NCBI RefSeq assembly: GCF_018919385.1
Contig: NZ_JAHLMF010000018.1
Span: 1 to 64,000, forward strand
Direction of reading: 5' to 3'
Length of the DNA: 64,000 bases
Origin: Geomonas diazotrophica
Lineage (GTDB): Bacteria; Desulfobacterota; Desulfuromonadia; Geobacterales; Geobacteraceae
The notes under the pieces were generated by a model, which saw only the letters and a program-made list of their open reading frames with translations, had not been told where the DNA came from and did not search any database. A program made the translations under genes and the position numbers. Below, piece after piece: positions 45,444 to 53,913 of this stretch; within the stretch, counting starts at the first letter, position 1, and every line of letters begins with the position of its first letter.

Positions 45444-48440
45444 TTATAAATCATTAGTTGCACACTGAGTGTTAAGCAATCGGAACAGCACGTCTGGCTC
45501 AGCGTTGCCGTAAATTTGTTTATTGTATTTGGTCCAGAATTGAGAAGAAGTAGCATAATCACCCCGTGAAACCGATCCCAACATAGCAGAGGCCAAAACA
45601 TACTTCATAGCACTTGGGGTCATTGAATTGCCACTTTCAAGCAATTTTTTTGCAGTTGTTACCATTGCCAGTGAATCACGTTTACCTATTGCTTTGAATA
45701 AATGAACAAGTTTGTTAATGGATGGTGAAATTGAAGCAGTACAGGTACCTTTTTCGAGAGATTTCCAAATCGAATCCAGTTCATTCTGAGTTAGATAAGG
45801 AATCATCGCTATCGAAGTAACAAAAAGACTACCTGCATATATGTACTGATTTTGCTCATCTATACAATTATTGAAAAGTTCTTTCACTAGTTTAGCTTGC
45901 CGCACGAAGTCATCTGGAATTTCACCATATTTTGGATCGAAACTTCCTTTTAAAAAAAAGTCTCTAATAGCCATTGCAGTAACAGCAGACTTACTTTCCA
46001 ATAGGTAAGGTGATTTGCTTACATTAGTATTTCCCCATTTTAAGTTTTGCCCATCGAGCATCTCCAGAACAGGAAGCCACATATGAGAGGTGCTAGTAAA
46101 ATCCTTGGCAGTTAACCCCAAAAAACGGGTTCGTGCAGCATTTTGATCAAGTATTGGGTAATAATCAGAATTTGGGCGATTGGGGTAAGTTCCGAGCATT
46201 TTGGCAAGGACCTTTTTTGTACCGATCTTTCTGATGGCTATATCCTGAACGCCATTTACATGTACTCTCTGTAAAACCGAACTTATTGCAGGAATTTTAA
46301 AAATACTTGAGTCTATTTCTGGTAACGCCCCATTCTTTTTGGAAACGATTATCATATTTTGATCATCAGTTAAGTAAATTGCGAAATCGGAAAAGTTGGC
46401 TGAGACAGCCTTCAAGACAGTAGCAATTAGATCAGTATTAATTTCATACAATTGTATCCACTGAACAAATAATCCATCTTTGTTCATGTAATTTTTAATT
46501 ATGTGATAGAATTCTTCAGAAAAAAGTCCTGCTATGCCACTTACCCAAGGATTAGACGGTTCTGAAACTATTAAGTCATATTTTTTGTTGTAGGTTGAGA
46601 AGAAAGTCTTGGCATCATCCACAAAAATTTTGCTACGAGGGTCTGTGTAAACCAACTCGACCCTCGGCCTGAAATGTTTTGAAGCATCAATTATCCCTCT
46701 TTCGATTTCCACTGTATCGAGTTGAATTATCCCTGGATTATAGAGAAGTGTTTGACTAGTAAGTCCTGATCCAAGGCCAATACAAGCAGCGGTTTTGATT
46801 TGAGGATTTAATGACATAGGTATGACTGCAGTTAAAATCATCGTTGTTTCGTCAGGTGTAGCTTCAAGACCTTTATACATCATGATTGACGCATCGGCCT
46901 TACCATTTGTTGTTAATGCAAATGAACCATCACCGCTACTCAACATGCTGACCGTAGCGGTCTTTCCATCTTTGTGATAGATTATTTTATGATCTGCTTT
47001 GCTCAGTAGTTGTCCAAAACGATAAACACCTGACGCCATATTTAAGTCATTAAGATGAACAAACAATAGAGTTGCCGCTATCGCACTAATGCCGAGTACC
47101 GAAACAACCGCCGGTTGCCGATAGTTCTTAAGTTCTTTAGCGATACTCCAGAACAGTGCAATTCCTAACACAATGTCAAGGCCTGCTCCGCAAGTGATCA
47201 GCCCCTTAAGTCCCAGCAATGGTAGTCCTAAGTGGATTGCGAAAAAGACTCCAGTAATTGCACCGATCGTGTTGGTGGCATAAACTGCACCAATACTTTT
47301 TTCGCCACATCCCTGTTTAATCAAAACATATGTAATAAGTGGGAGTGTCATCCCAGCGCAGAAAGTGGTAGGAAGCATGATTGCCATAGCAATGACGCTA
47401 CTGGAGAGATTAAAGAGTAAATAGCCGTTATCAGACTTGGGAATTGTTTTGACGATCCACTGCATAACCTCGAAGGTGTTTCCGTAAAACAGAAGTGTTG
47501 AAAGAGCAAGTAAGCCCATTACAACTTGTACTTTAGAGAGATACATAACAGGATTTACAACTTTATCAATGCACCTCTGAATCCATAATCCTCCAAATGC
47601 CAGGCCGAGAATAAAAGCACTCAGCATAAGCTCAAAGGCATGGGTCGATGTCCCAAGTACTAGACTCAACATTCTAATCCAACCAATTTCATATATGAAT
47701 GAAGCTGCACCGGTCACAAATGATGCTACAAGAAAAAAATTATACAATTTTGTGTTTTGATTTAGTGAGGACTCAACTAATATTTCTTCTTTGTCGCGAC
47801 ACTCAACTGATGGCATTTTACAAATAAGAGTCCATACAATTATGGCCAGGGAAATATTGATAAAGCCTGCAATACCCATAGTCCATGGCAAGCCTACAAC
47901 TCTAATTAGTATGAAACCACTTACCAAAACTCCAACCGCTGCACCAATACTGTTTGCAAAATAAAGCATGGCTATGGTCTTGCCGGGCCTGTTTGGAAAA
48001 AGTCTGAGAATGCCAGAACTCATCAGGGGAAAAGTCATTCCAAGCAACACTGACTGAGGGAGAATCATCAACGCTGAAAGCCCCCATTTGAAGACATTTA
48101 TAAAAGCAGGAGTTCCTATCTGCGGAATAATTTGAATGTAAGAGATGTCTATTGAGCGGGTGAATAGACCATGAAAAATAAATGCGCAAAAACCTATAAT
48201 GCCCTCAGTAAGAGCATACCCTAACAAGAGATTTTTCCATTTTGTCGAATATCTACTGCAGGCCCACGAGCCAATGGCCATGCCTCCCATGAAGATGGCG
48301 AGTACTAAGGTCTGAGCATATGCTGCATGCCCCAAAAACAGCTTCAAATAATGAGTCCAGATTGATTCATAAATGAGTCCTGAGAAACCAGACAATGAAA
48401 ATACTAGGAAATAAATTGATCTAAGGTTGAATTTTAAAAT
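45444..48440 (-). CDS. membrane/spermidine-synthase-like fusion protein
   Basis: This nearly 1000-residue protein is AT-rich in codon use, unlike its neighbours. Residues about 1-470 form two sets of hydrophobic helices beginning LSGFSGLIYESIWTHYLKL. From about 480 to 730 is a Rossmann methyltransferase-like fold of the spermidine synthase family: IGLGSGLTSQTLL, DTVEIERG, DDAKTFF, YDLIVSEPSNPWVSG. The usual catalytic DSTDP-type motif is replaced by SEPSNPW, so true aminopropyl transfer is doubtful. About 240 residues with no recognised domain follow. There is no ATG or GTG in the early frame. GGGAGG (complement of 48447-48452) is 6 nt before an ATT codon at 48440; a TTG at 48395 is the other candidate. 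The fold is clear, the activity is not. Confidence 0.75.
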   Translation of the reverse strand: MLKFNLRSIYFLVFSLSGFSGLIYESIWTHYLKLFLGHAAYAQTLVLAIFMGGMAIGSWACSRYSTKWKNLLLGYALTEGIIGFCAFIFHGLFTRSIDISYIQIIPQIGTPAFINVFKWGLSALMILPQSVLLGMTFPLMSSGILRLFPNRPGKTIAMLYFANSIGAAVGVLVSGFILIRVVGLPWTMGIAGFINISLAIIVWTLICKMPSVECRDKEEILVESSLNQNTKLYNFFLVASFVTGAASFIYEIGWIRMLSLVLGTSTHAFELMLSAFILGLAFGGLWIQRCIDKVVNPVMYLSKVQVVMGLLALSTLLFYGNTFEVMQWIVKTIPKSDNGYLLFNLSSSVIAMAIMLPTTFCAGMTLPLITYVLIKQGCGEKSIGAVYATNTIGAITGVFFAIHLGLPLLGLKGLITCGAGLDIVLGIALFWSIAKELKNYRQPAVVSVLGISAIAATLLFVHLNDLNMASGVYRFGQLLSKADHKIIYHKDGKTATVSMLSSGDGSFALTTNGKADASIMMYKGLEATPDETTMILTAVIPMSLNPQIKTAACIGLGSGLTSQTLLYNPGIIQLDTVEIERGIIDASKHFRPRVELVYTDPRSKIFVDDAKTFFSTYNKKYDLIVSEPSNPWVSGIAGLFSEEFYHIIKNYMNKDGLFVQWIQLYEINTDLIATVLKAVSANFSDFAIYLTDDQNMIIVSKKNGALPEIDSSIFKIPAISSVLQRVHVNGVQDIAIRKIGTKKVLAKMLGTYPNRPNSDYYPILDQNAARTRFLGLTAKDFTSTSHMWLPVLEMLDGQNLKWGNTNVSKSPYLLESKSAVTAMAIRDFFLKGSFDPKYGEIPDDFVRQAKLVKELFNNCIDEQNQYIYAGSLFVTSIAMIPYLTQNELDSIWKSLEKGTCTASISPSINKLVHLFKAIGKRDSLAMVTTAKKLLESGNSMTPSAMKYVLASAMLGSVSRGDYATSSQFWTKYNKQIYGNAEPDVLFRLLNTQCATNDL

Positions 48441-48452
48441 AATGCGCCTCCC

Positions 48453-48864
48453 AGAAGAGCATACTGTATATATTAAAATTTATTTTCCGACGGCTTGCAA
48501 GCCAGGCACATTCGAACCCTCATTAAATCAAATGCATTCTTGAAAGCTTGTTCTGGCGCCTACAGCGGAAGCGCCTTTACTTGCAGTCTATGCTATAGAA
48601 ATTCATTCTCTCACCCTACGAAGCCAAACCAGAGGCATTCCCGCACCGCCCTTCATGAGTGCCTCGAATCGGGAGGGCAGTTCCAAAAAGAAACGTATAC
48701 TATATAAAAATAATTTTCTATCCATTAAAGGCCACAAAAATTTAAAAACATTTTAATTTGCACCACTACTGACATTACAGAAGAATAAAATTAAAGTTAA
48801 ATAATGTTTAATTCCATAATGTCGATCAGCCTCCAACTATACCCCACCTCCGGCACCCCCCCCC
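48453..48864. other. AT-rich gap between insert and second IS3 remnant
   Basis: No ribosome-binding-site-led ORF of credible composition is visible. It holds the upstream region of the fusion gene and AT-rich DNA. A short C-rich tract, CCCCCCCC, lies around 48857-48864, right before the transposase remnant. Confidence 0.5.
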
Positions 48865-49224
48865 GGCGACAACGGTGCAACAGTGAAGGCTACCACAGTC
48901 CTTGCCATGCTTCATTGGCTCGGCATCAATGATCTGGAGGAAGCGCGGCTCTGGGGAGCGCGATTCACCTACTGGTACAACTTTGAACACCACCACAGTG
49001 GGATCAAGCATGTAACGCCAGCTCAGCGCCATGCCGGGGAGGACGCTGAGATCCTCAGAGCTCGCCATGAGCTCTATACGCAGACGAGAGCAGCGAATCC
49101 ACGGCGGTGGTCACGCTCTACCCGCGACTGGGAGCCAGTGGCCGCAGTGACGCTCACTCCAGAACGCGAGGCGGTCGTCACCAACACCGCTATCGAAGCA
49201 AATAACACTCTCAACGTTGCATAA
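48865..49224 (+). pseudogene. internally deleted IS3-family transposase fragment
   Basis: The frame opens with GDNG at 48865, equivalent to the SDNG catalytic aspartate segment, and continues VKATTVLAMLHWLGI. It then jumps directly to DLEEARLWGARFTYWYNFEHHHSGIKHVTPAQRHAG. The stretch that normally lies between, with the catalytic glutamate, is missing, so an internal deletion of about 45 codons is inferred from the family pattern. The end TLNVA is intact. It belongs to a different IS3 subgroup from the 44.6 kb copy and marks the right side of the AT-rich insert. Confidence 0.8.
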
Positions 49225-49451
49225 TTCAGGCGACAACTACCTTGACACGCGCCGCCGGTCGGTCGGCATTCTTGAATCTTTTGACGCAGGGGGGAGAGGT
49301 GGACATTCCTGATTTTTAGACATTTGCACTATCGCCAGATCAAATCTCAAAATCTCAAGAACGTCCCCCCCTGGCGTTTGACGGTTTGCGAAAGTATATG
49401 GTAACCTCTGACTGCTATGAAACCGCCAGTAATCATTTTAGGAGGCTTGCC

Positions 49452-49652
49452 ATGCTCTCTCTAAAAAAACTCGAAGCTGAGGTTGCCTCCCTTCCGGATA
49501 AGGAATTGCGCAAGTTCAGCCAATGGTTCGCACAATACGAGGCCGAACGGTGGGATCGGGCTTTGCAGGCAGACATTTCTTCGGGAAAACTTGATCATCT
49601 TGCCGATGAAGCACTAGCTCAATTTGCCTCCGGCAAATGCAAACCGCTATAA
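49452..49652 (+). CDS. antitoxin of a type II toxin-antitoxin pair
   Basis: The 66-residue acidic, helical protein (MLSLKKLEAEVASLPDKELR...) overlaps the downstream RelE/ParE-type toxin gene. AGGAGG (49440-49445) lies 6 nt before the ATG at 49452, which fixes the start. Its short N-terminal helix and DEALAQFASGK tail resemble small antitoxins found with this toxin family. No DNA-binding domain is certain. Role is inferred from the toxin partner. Confidence 0.65.
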   Translation: MLSLKKLEAEVASLPDKELRKFSQWFAQYEAERWDRALQADISSGKLDHLADEALAQFASGKCKPL

Positions 49653-49903
49653 CGCAGCACACCTCTCCCGGCTTCTGGGATGGCTACGCCAAGTTGCCGT
49701 CCGAGGTTCGGGAACTCGCCGATGAAAACTTCTCTCTTTTAAAGCGCACCCCCCGTCACCCTTCTTTACATTTCAAGCAAATTGGTCGCTTTTGGTCCGT
49801 CCGCGTCGGATTGCGGTACCGAGCCCTGGGAGTCTCAACTGCCGATGGCGTGCTCTGGTTTTGGATTGGCACCCACAAGGATTACGACCGTCTGCTCTCC
49901 TAA
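49637..49903 (+). CDS. RelE/ParE-type toxin
   Basis: The 88-residue basic protein begins 16 nt inside the antitoxin gene. It has the compact RelE/ParE pattern: FWDGYAKLPSEVRELADENF, HPSLHFKQIG, the strand core WSVRVGLRYRALG, and the C-terminal FWIGTHKDYDRLL. RelE-type members cut mRNA at the ribosome and ParE-type members poison gyrase; which one this is cannot be told. The 21-bp minisatellite begins about 60 bp after it. Confidence 0.75.
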   Translation: MQTAITQHTSPGFWDGYAKLPSEVRELADENFSLLKRTPRHPSLHFKQIGRFWSVRVGLRYRALGVSTADGVLWFWIGTHKDYDRLLS

Positions 49904-49960
49904 GCCCCTAAACGCGTAAGTCCATCTACGGAAGAGCGATGGGGGGAGGCTCGTGGGATG

Positions 49961-50402
49961 TTCGATGCGTCCGGTGACTTACTCGACGCGTCCGGTAACT
50001 CGCCCGACGCGTCCGGTGACTCACTCGACGCGTTCGGTGACTCACTCGATGCGTTCGGTGACTCGTTCGACGCGTTCGGTGACTCGTTCGACGCGTTGGG
50101 TGACTCGTTCGACGCGTTCGGTGACTCGCTCGACGCGTTCGGTGACTTACTCGACGCGTTCGGTGACTCACTCGACGCGTTCGGTGACTCGTTCGACGCG
50201 TTCCGGTGACTCGCTCGACGCGTTCGGTGACTTACTCGACGCGTTCGGTGACTCGTTCGACGCGTTCGGTGACTCACTCGACGCGTCCGGTGACTTACTC
50301 GACGCGTTCGGTGACTCGCTCGACGGGTTCGGTGACTCACTCGACGCGTTCGGTGACTCGCTCGACGCGTCCGGTGGCTTACGCGACGTGTTCGGTGATC
50401 TA
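49961..50402. repeat. 21-copy minisatellite with 21-bp unit
   Basis: I count 21 units in a row, each 21 bp except unit 12 (50192-50213), which has one extra base. The core is CGACGCGTTCGGTGACTC, with variable positions mostly in the first base and in the last two or three. No spacers occur. In each frame it gives a simple repeat, such as DSLDAFG before unit 12. No ribosome binding site convincingly starts a gene through it. Confidence 0.92.
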
Positions 50403-50543
50403 TCAGAGGCAGGCAACGGGAATGTGCAGGGGCGAACTACCCTGCTTTCGAGGCGGAGGGTCTGAAGGAAACAAAGTCAGGGGGGACCTTAGTCCCCCCA
50501 TCCTTTTCTGCACTGCGGCTCTTGTGGCGGAACTTGGAGGGGA

Positions 50544-50954
50544 TCAAGCAGGGACACTGTCCTGGTCGTCGTGCGCTGCAGCAGCTTTCTTGGCCCTGGA
50601 GCGGCTCCTTCTTTCTTTGGCGAGATCGAACCCAGAAAGGATAAGGAGTTCAGGATTGCGCACCGCTGCCATTTCCAGCAGAGAGGCGATCTCATCAAGA
50701 TACCCGACGAGTTCTTCCTGGAGGCGCTCGCGCTCAGCAATAGCCAGTTTGCCCCCCAGCATCGACTCGTGGTAAATCACGGCATATTTGTCCGACGCCT
50801 CGAGATACTCCTCTCGCAGTTTGGGATACGCCGCCCAGAACCACGCCGGAATTTTGTTTATATCCAAGAGAGAGTTTTTGAATCTCTGGTTCAGGCCATG
50901 AAACTTCGTTGGCCCTATGGTCCGATAGTTTCGCAATATTCGGTGATATGCCAC
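50544..50954 (-). CDS. hypothetical protein, basic and helical
   Basis: The 136-residue protein is predicted mainly helical and has no domain I recognise. The most distinctive stretch is KYAVIYHESMLGGKLAIAER, followed by a basic RRSRSRAKKAAAA tail. The GTG at 50954 is chosen since GGAGG lies 5 nt before it; an in-frame upstream ATG at 50990 would extend it by 12 codons. A degenerate relative lies at about 53914-54180. The two copies flank the ArsR-type operon. Function unknown. Confidence 0.6.
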   Translation of the reverse strand: MAYHRILRNYRTIGPTKFHGLNQRFKNSLLDINKIPAWFWAAYPKLREEYLEASDKYAVIYHESMLGGKLAIAERERLQEELVGYLDEIASLLEMAAVRNPELLILSGFDLAKERRSRSRAKKAAAAHDDQDSVPA

Positions 50955-51112
50955 CTTAACCTCCTTCCTTCGCGTCTGCGAAGGGGTCACGCTAAGTTAA
51001 CAACCACCAACCTATCCGCCACGCACAAATATATACAGCGTCGCACAAAGCTGCGCAACCCGGGTGGAGAAAAAAATAAAGCATCCTTGGTCGCGACAAT
51101 GAAAACGGCGGT

Positions 51113-51799
51113 CTAGAAGGCCTGCAAAAGCAGGAAGATGCCCACAGCGGTAACCAGCGCCCCCGCTCCACGTTTGGTCCACGTGGAAAAAGCGACAACC
51201 CCCTTCGCCTTTATGAACGAGTCGACGAACCCCGTGAAAGTCCCTGCTACGAGCATAAGGAGGCAGTGACCGACGGCATACGTGAACAGCAGCGCCATGC
51301 CATAGAGGAGCTCTCCCTTGGCGGCCACCACGGTCAGAAGGATCACCAGGACCGGTGTCGCACAGGGCGATGAAACCACACCGAAGAATAGACCCAGGAT
51401 AAACGCTCCCGGCATCCCTCCCCGACGCGGCCTGTAATCGAGGCCGGAAAACCAGCTCAACTCGTACAGCCCGAGGAGCTGCCCCCCCATGGTGACGGCC
51501 ACCGCTGCTGCGGCCACGTACCACCATCCCCCCAGCGTGCCGAACATGGTGCCGAAGAGACCCGCAGCCGCGCCGAAGGCGGTGAACGTCAGCGACAGCC
51601 CCAGCACAAAAGCCAAAGAGTACCTGAAGGCACGCCCCCGGTCACCATCGGCGTACCCGCCGACGAAACCGACCACCAAGGGGATGGTCGCCAGCACGCA
51701 CGGCGAGGCCGAGGACAGCACACCGGCCAGAAAGACCGCCCCGAAGGCGATCAGAGGGTAGGCGGCGATGATCTGTTCGGCGTTGTCGAGGAAACTCAC
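51113..51799 (-). CDS. CcdA/DsbD-type membrane protein (ArsG-like)
   Basis: The 228-residue protein has six hydrophobic helices. It has the CcdA-family ASPCVLATIPLVVGFVGG and SSPCATPVLVILLTVVAAKG, each with a conserved proline and cysteine. CcdA-type proteins carry reducing power across the membrane. In ArsR-permease-thioredoxin clusters this type has been annotated as ArsG, a candidate aromatic arsenical efflux or redox partner. It is the last gene of the operon and overlaps the thioredoxin gene by 4 nt. Confidence 0.78.
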   Translation of the reverse strand: MSFLDNAEQIIAAYPLIAFGAVFLAGVLSSASPCVLATIPLVVGFVGGYADGDRGRAFRYSLAFVLGLSLTFTAFGAAAGLFGTMFGTLGGWWYVAAAAVAVTMGGQLLGLYELSWFSGLDYRPRRGGMPGAFILGLFFGVVSSPCATPVLVILLTVVAAKGELLYGMALLFTYAVGHCLLMLVAGTFTGFVDSFIKAKGVVAFSTWTKRGAGALVTAVGIFLLLQAF

Positions 51800-52173
51800 C
51801 GCCCCCCCAGCGCGTTCAGTTCCCTGACGAGATCCGCTTTTTCGAGTGCACCGACATGCCTTTTCACCTCGCGCCCTTTGGCGTCGAAGAATACCTGCGT
51901 CGGAATCATCTGGACCTTGAACCTTTCGGCGGCGGCGTTGTCGGCATGTACGTCGATGAACAGCACCGAGGCCTTCCCGCGGTATTTTGCCGCCAGATCC
52001 TCCAGGATCGGTGCCATCTTTTTGCAGGGGATGCAGGTGCGCGCCCCGAGGTCGATGACCGTGGGCTTACCGGAGGCGAGGGCATGGCGGATATCGGCGC
52101 CTGAGGCGGAGGGGAGCTCGGCATGGGCAGGAACGGCGATCAGCAGCGTGGCCGCGAAGAGCAGGCGCCTCAT
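51796..52173 (-). CDS. periplasmic thioredoxin-fold protein
   Basis: The 125-residue protein has a signal peptide (cleavage near AHA|EL at 18) and a thioredoxin active site CIPC (C47, C50) in ARTCIPCKKMAP. The conserved cis-proline follows in IPTQVFFD. It probably works as a reductase for the CcdA-like protein encoded just downstream, with which it overlaps. The operon suggests a metalloid-related job. Confidence 0.82.
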   Translation of the reverse strand: MRRLLFAATLLIAVPAHAELPSASGADIRHALASGKPTVIDLGARTCIPCKKMAPILEDLAAKYRGKASVLFIDVHADNAAAERFKVQMIPTQVFFDAKGREVKRHVGALEKADLVRELNALGGR

Positions 52174-52400
52174 GCCAGCATCCCCATGATTTCCACTACT
52201 GACGCCACCTTGCCGGAGAACTTCACCTGGCCATCGATGACCAGTGCCGGAGTGCTCATGACCCCGTATCTCATGATCGTGGGGATATCCTCAACCTTCA
52301 GCACTTCCGCAGCGGTGCCGGTCTCCTCTACCGCCTTCTTGGTGTTCTCGTACAGGGTCTTGCATTTGGCGCATCCGGTCCCCAGGACTTCGATTTTCAT
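52170..52400 (-). CDS. small thioredoxin (MTH895/TM0996 type)
   Basis: The 76-residue cytoplasmic protein has CAKC (C10, C13) in LGTGCAKCKTLYEN and the conserved GVMSTPALVIDG. It matches the small MTH895/TM0996 redox proteins, often found beside arsenical permeases. It lies between the permease and the periplasmic thioredoxin gene, overlapping the latter by 4 nt. It may reduce a substrate for the permease. Confidence 0.85.
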   Translation of the reverse strand: MKIEVLGTGCAKCKTLYENTKKAVEETGTAAEVLKVEDIPTIMRYGVMSTPALVIDGQVKFSGKVASVVEIMGMLA

Positions 52401-52414
52401 GCTCTTTCTCCTTT

Positions 52415-53362
52415 CTATAAAATTGCGTTGAACATATAACCTACGACCACGATCGCAGCAGCGACGATTCCGAAAAACGTGCAGAGAAGCCTTGTCTTCA
52501 AGACGTTCTTCAAGATGACGGCCTCAGGAAGGGAAAGGGCCGTAACCGCCATCATGAAAGCAAGCACCGTCCCCATGGGGAGCCCCTTCTCCATCAAGGC
52601 TTGGACCACAGGTATGATCCCCGCCGCGTTGCTGTACAGCGGAACGCCGATGAGTACCGCCATCGGCACAGCCAGGGGGTTGTCTCGACCTGCGTACCGG
52701 ACCAGAAGATCCTCAGGGGCGTAGCCGTGAATGAAGGCTCCAAGGCCGATGCCGACGATCACGTAGGGCCAGATCTTCTTCAGCAGCCCTACCGTGTAGC
52801 CGCTGGCGTACTCGAGCTTTTCCCGAAAGGTCTGTTCCAGAAGCTCCGCCGACCCGACCTTGATCTCCCAGACATAGTCCTGGACGTGCCGCTCCATGCG
52901 GAGCCTGCCGATAACCATTCCGGCGACAACCGCCACCGCGACGCCGGAGCCGATGTAGATGAGCGCGATCTTCCAGCCGAACAGCCCCCAGAGCATGATG
53001 AGCGCCACCTCGTTCACCATCGGAGAGGAGACGAGAAAGGAAAAGGTGACACCGAGCGGTATGCCGGATTCGACGAAGCCGATGAACAGGGGCACGGCCG
53101 AACAGGAACAAAAGGGGGTGACTATGCCCAAAAGGGCCGCAAGGACGTTGCCGACGTGCTCGCGTTTGTGGGACAGGATGCGCCGGGTACGCTCCGGGGA
53201 GAAGTAGGAGCGGATCACCGCCACGACATAGACGATAGTGGTCAGCAGCAGGAATATCTTCATCGTGTCGTAGACGAAGAAATCCAGCGCCTCACCCAGG
53301 CGGCTCCCGGGGGCCATCCCGAAAACCCCGAAAACCAGATAATCAGCCAACGCCTTCAGCAT
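52415..53362 (-). CDS. permease (DUF318 type, ArsP-like)
   Basis: The 315-residue membrane protein has about eight helices. It has the family motif TPFCSCSAVPLFIGF (C85, C87) and a second-half LIGVPLYSNAAGIIPVVQALMEKGLPMGT. ArsP members export trivalent organoarsenicals; others are simply DUF318 permeases. Its position between an arsR gene and thioredoxins favours an arsenic-related job. Substrate remains inference. Confidence 0.82.
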   Translation of the reverse strand: MLKALADYLVFGVFGMAPGSRLGEALDFFVYDTMKIFLLLTTIVYVVAVIRSYFSPERTRRILSHKREHVGNVLAALLGIVTPFCSCSAVPLFIGFVESGIPLGVTFSFLVSSPMVNEVALIMLWGLFGWKIALIYIGSGVAVAVVAGMVIGRLRMERHVQDYVWEIKVGSAELLEQTFREKLEYASGYTVGLLKKIWPYVIVGIGLGAFIHGYAPEDLLVRYAGRDNPLAVPMAVLIGVPLYSNAAGIIPVVQALMEKGLPMGTVLAFMMAVTALSLPEAVILKNVLKTRLLCTFFGIVAAAIVVVGYMFNAIL

Positions 53363-53520
53363 CCCGCTTTCCTTTCTCTACGGGTCCATCAGTTCGGCGG
53401 CGCACCACGGTGCAGCCGAAGGGACCCAGTTCGCCACCCGGCCCCTCATCGCATCGCGTCGCAGGGACTCCATGAACGTTTCTTTTCATCCGAATGGACG
53501 GATGTCTATGACAAAAAAAA

Positions 53521-53859
53521 TCAGGCGCAGTGAGCGCCTTCGGCAAAGGAGGCGAGTCGCCTGATATCTTCCTCTACGACGGCGATGTCGGCCAAACGCT
53601 CTTTGAGCACCTCGGCGAGTTGCCGCTTAAGGTCGTTATCCGCGGAGACCATGTAAAAGATCCAGACCCCTTCCCTGCGGTCGTTCACCCATCCTGCGTT
53701 CTTTAGATAGGACAGATGCCTGGATACCGTCGATTGCGGAAGTTGCAGCGTTGCTGTGAGGTCGCAGACGCAGAGTTCTCCCGAGTTCAGAAGGAGTGCC
53801 AATATGCGGAGGCGGGTTTCATCCGCCAAGGCTCTGAAATATTGAACTGTGTTTTTCAT
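53521..53859 (-). CDS. arsR: ArsR/SmtB-family repressor
   Basis: The 112-residue winged-helix protein has the As(III)-binding motif ELCVCDL (C30, C32) in the alpha-3 helix region. The DNA-recognition helix LPQSTVSRHLSYLKNAG follows. Binding of trivalent arsenic or antimony normally releases DNA. It is first in the minus-strand run arsR-permease-thioredoxins-CcdA, with a 158-bp gap before the permease. An inverted repeat just upstream of its start is the likely operator. Confidence 0.88.
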   Translation of the reverse strand: MKNTVQYFRALADETRLRILALLLNSGELCVCDLTATLQLPQSTVSRHLSYLKNAGWVNDRREGVWIFYMVSADNDLKRQLAEVLKERLADIAVVEEDIRRLASFAEGAHCA

Positions 53860-53868
53860 GCCGGCAAT

Positions 53869-53888
53869 ATATCCGGATAGGCGAATAT
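53869..53888. promoter_or_regulatory. candidate ArsR operator
   Basis: ATATCCG (53869-53875), 6 nt, CGAATAT (53882-53888) form an inverted repeat with one mismatch. It lies 10-29 bp upstream of the arsR ATG at 53859. Confidence 0.55.
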
Positions 53889-53913
53889 GTCAAGATAAAA
53901 GCTCGCCGGCGCG

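Noticed and set aside
49961-50402. CRISPR array
   Set aside because: Units are directly adjacent with no spacers, and no cas genes are nearby.
49953-50465. Open frames running through the 21-bp repeat on both strands
   Set aside because: Every frame is low complexity by virtue of the repeat, a 1-base insertion at unit 12 breaks the frame, and no well-placed ribosome binding site starts one. Called a repeat, not a gene.
53343-53546. Small minus-strand frame between arsR and the permease
   Set aside because: No similarity to any family I know and no clear ribosome binding site; it overlaps arsR.
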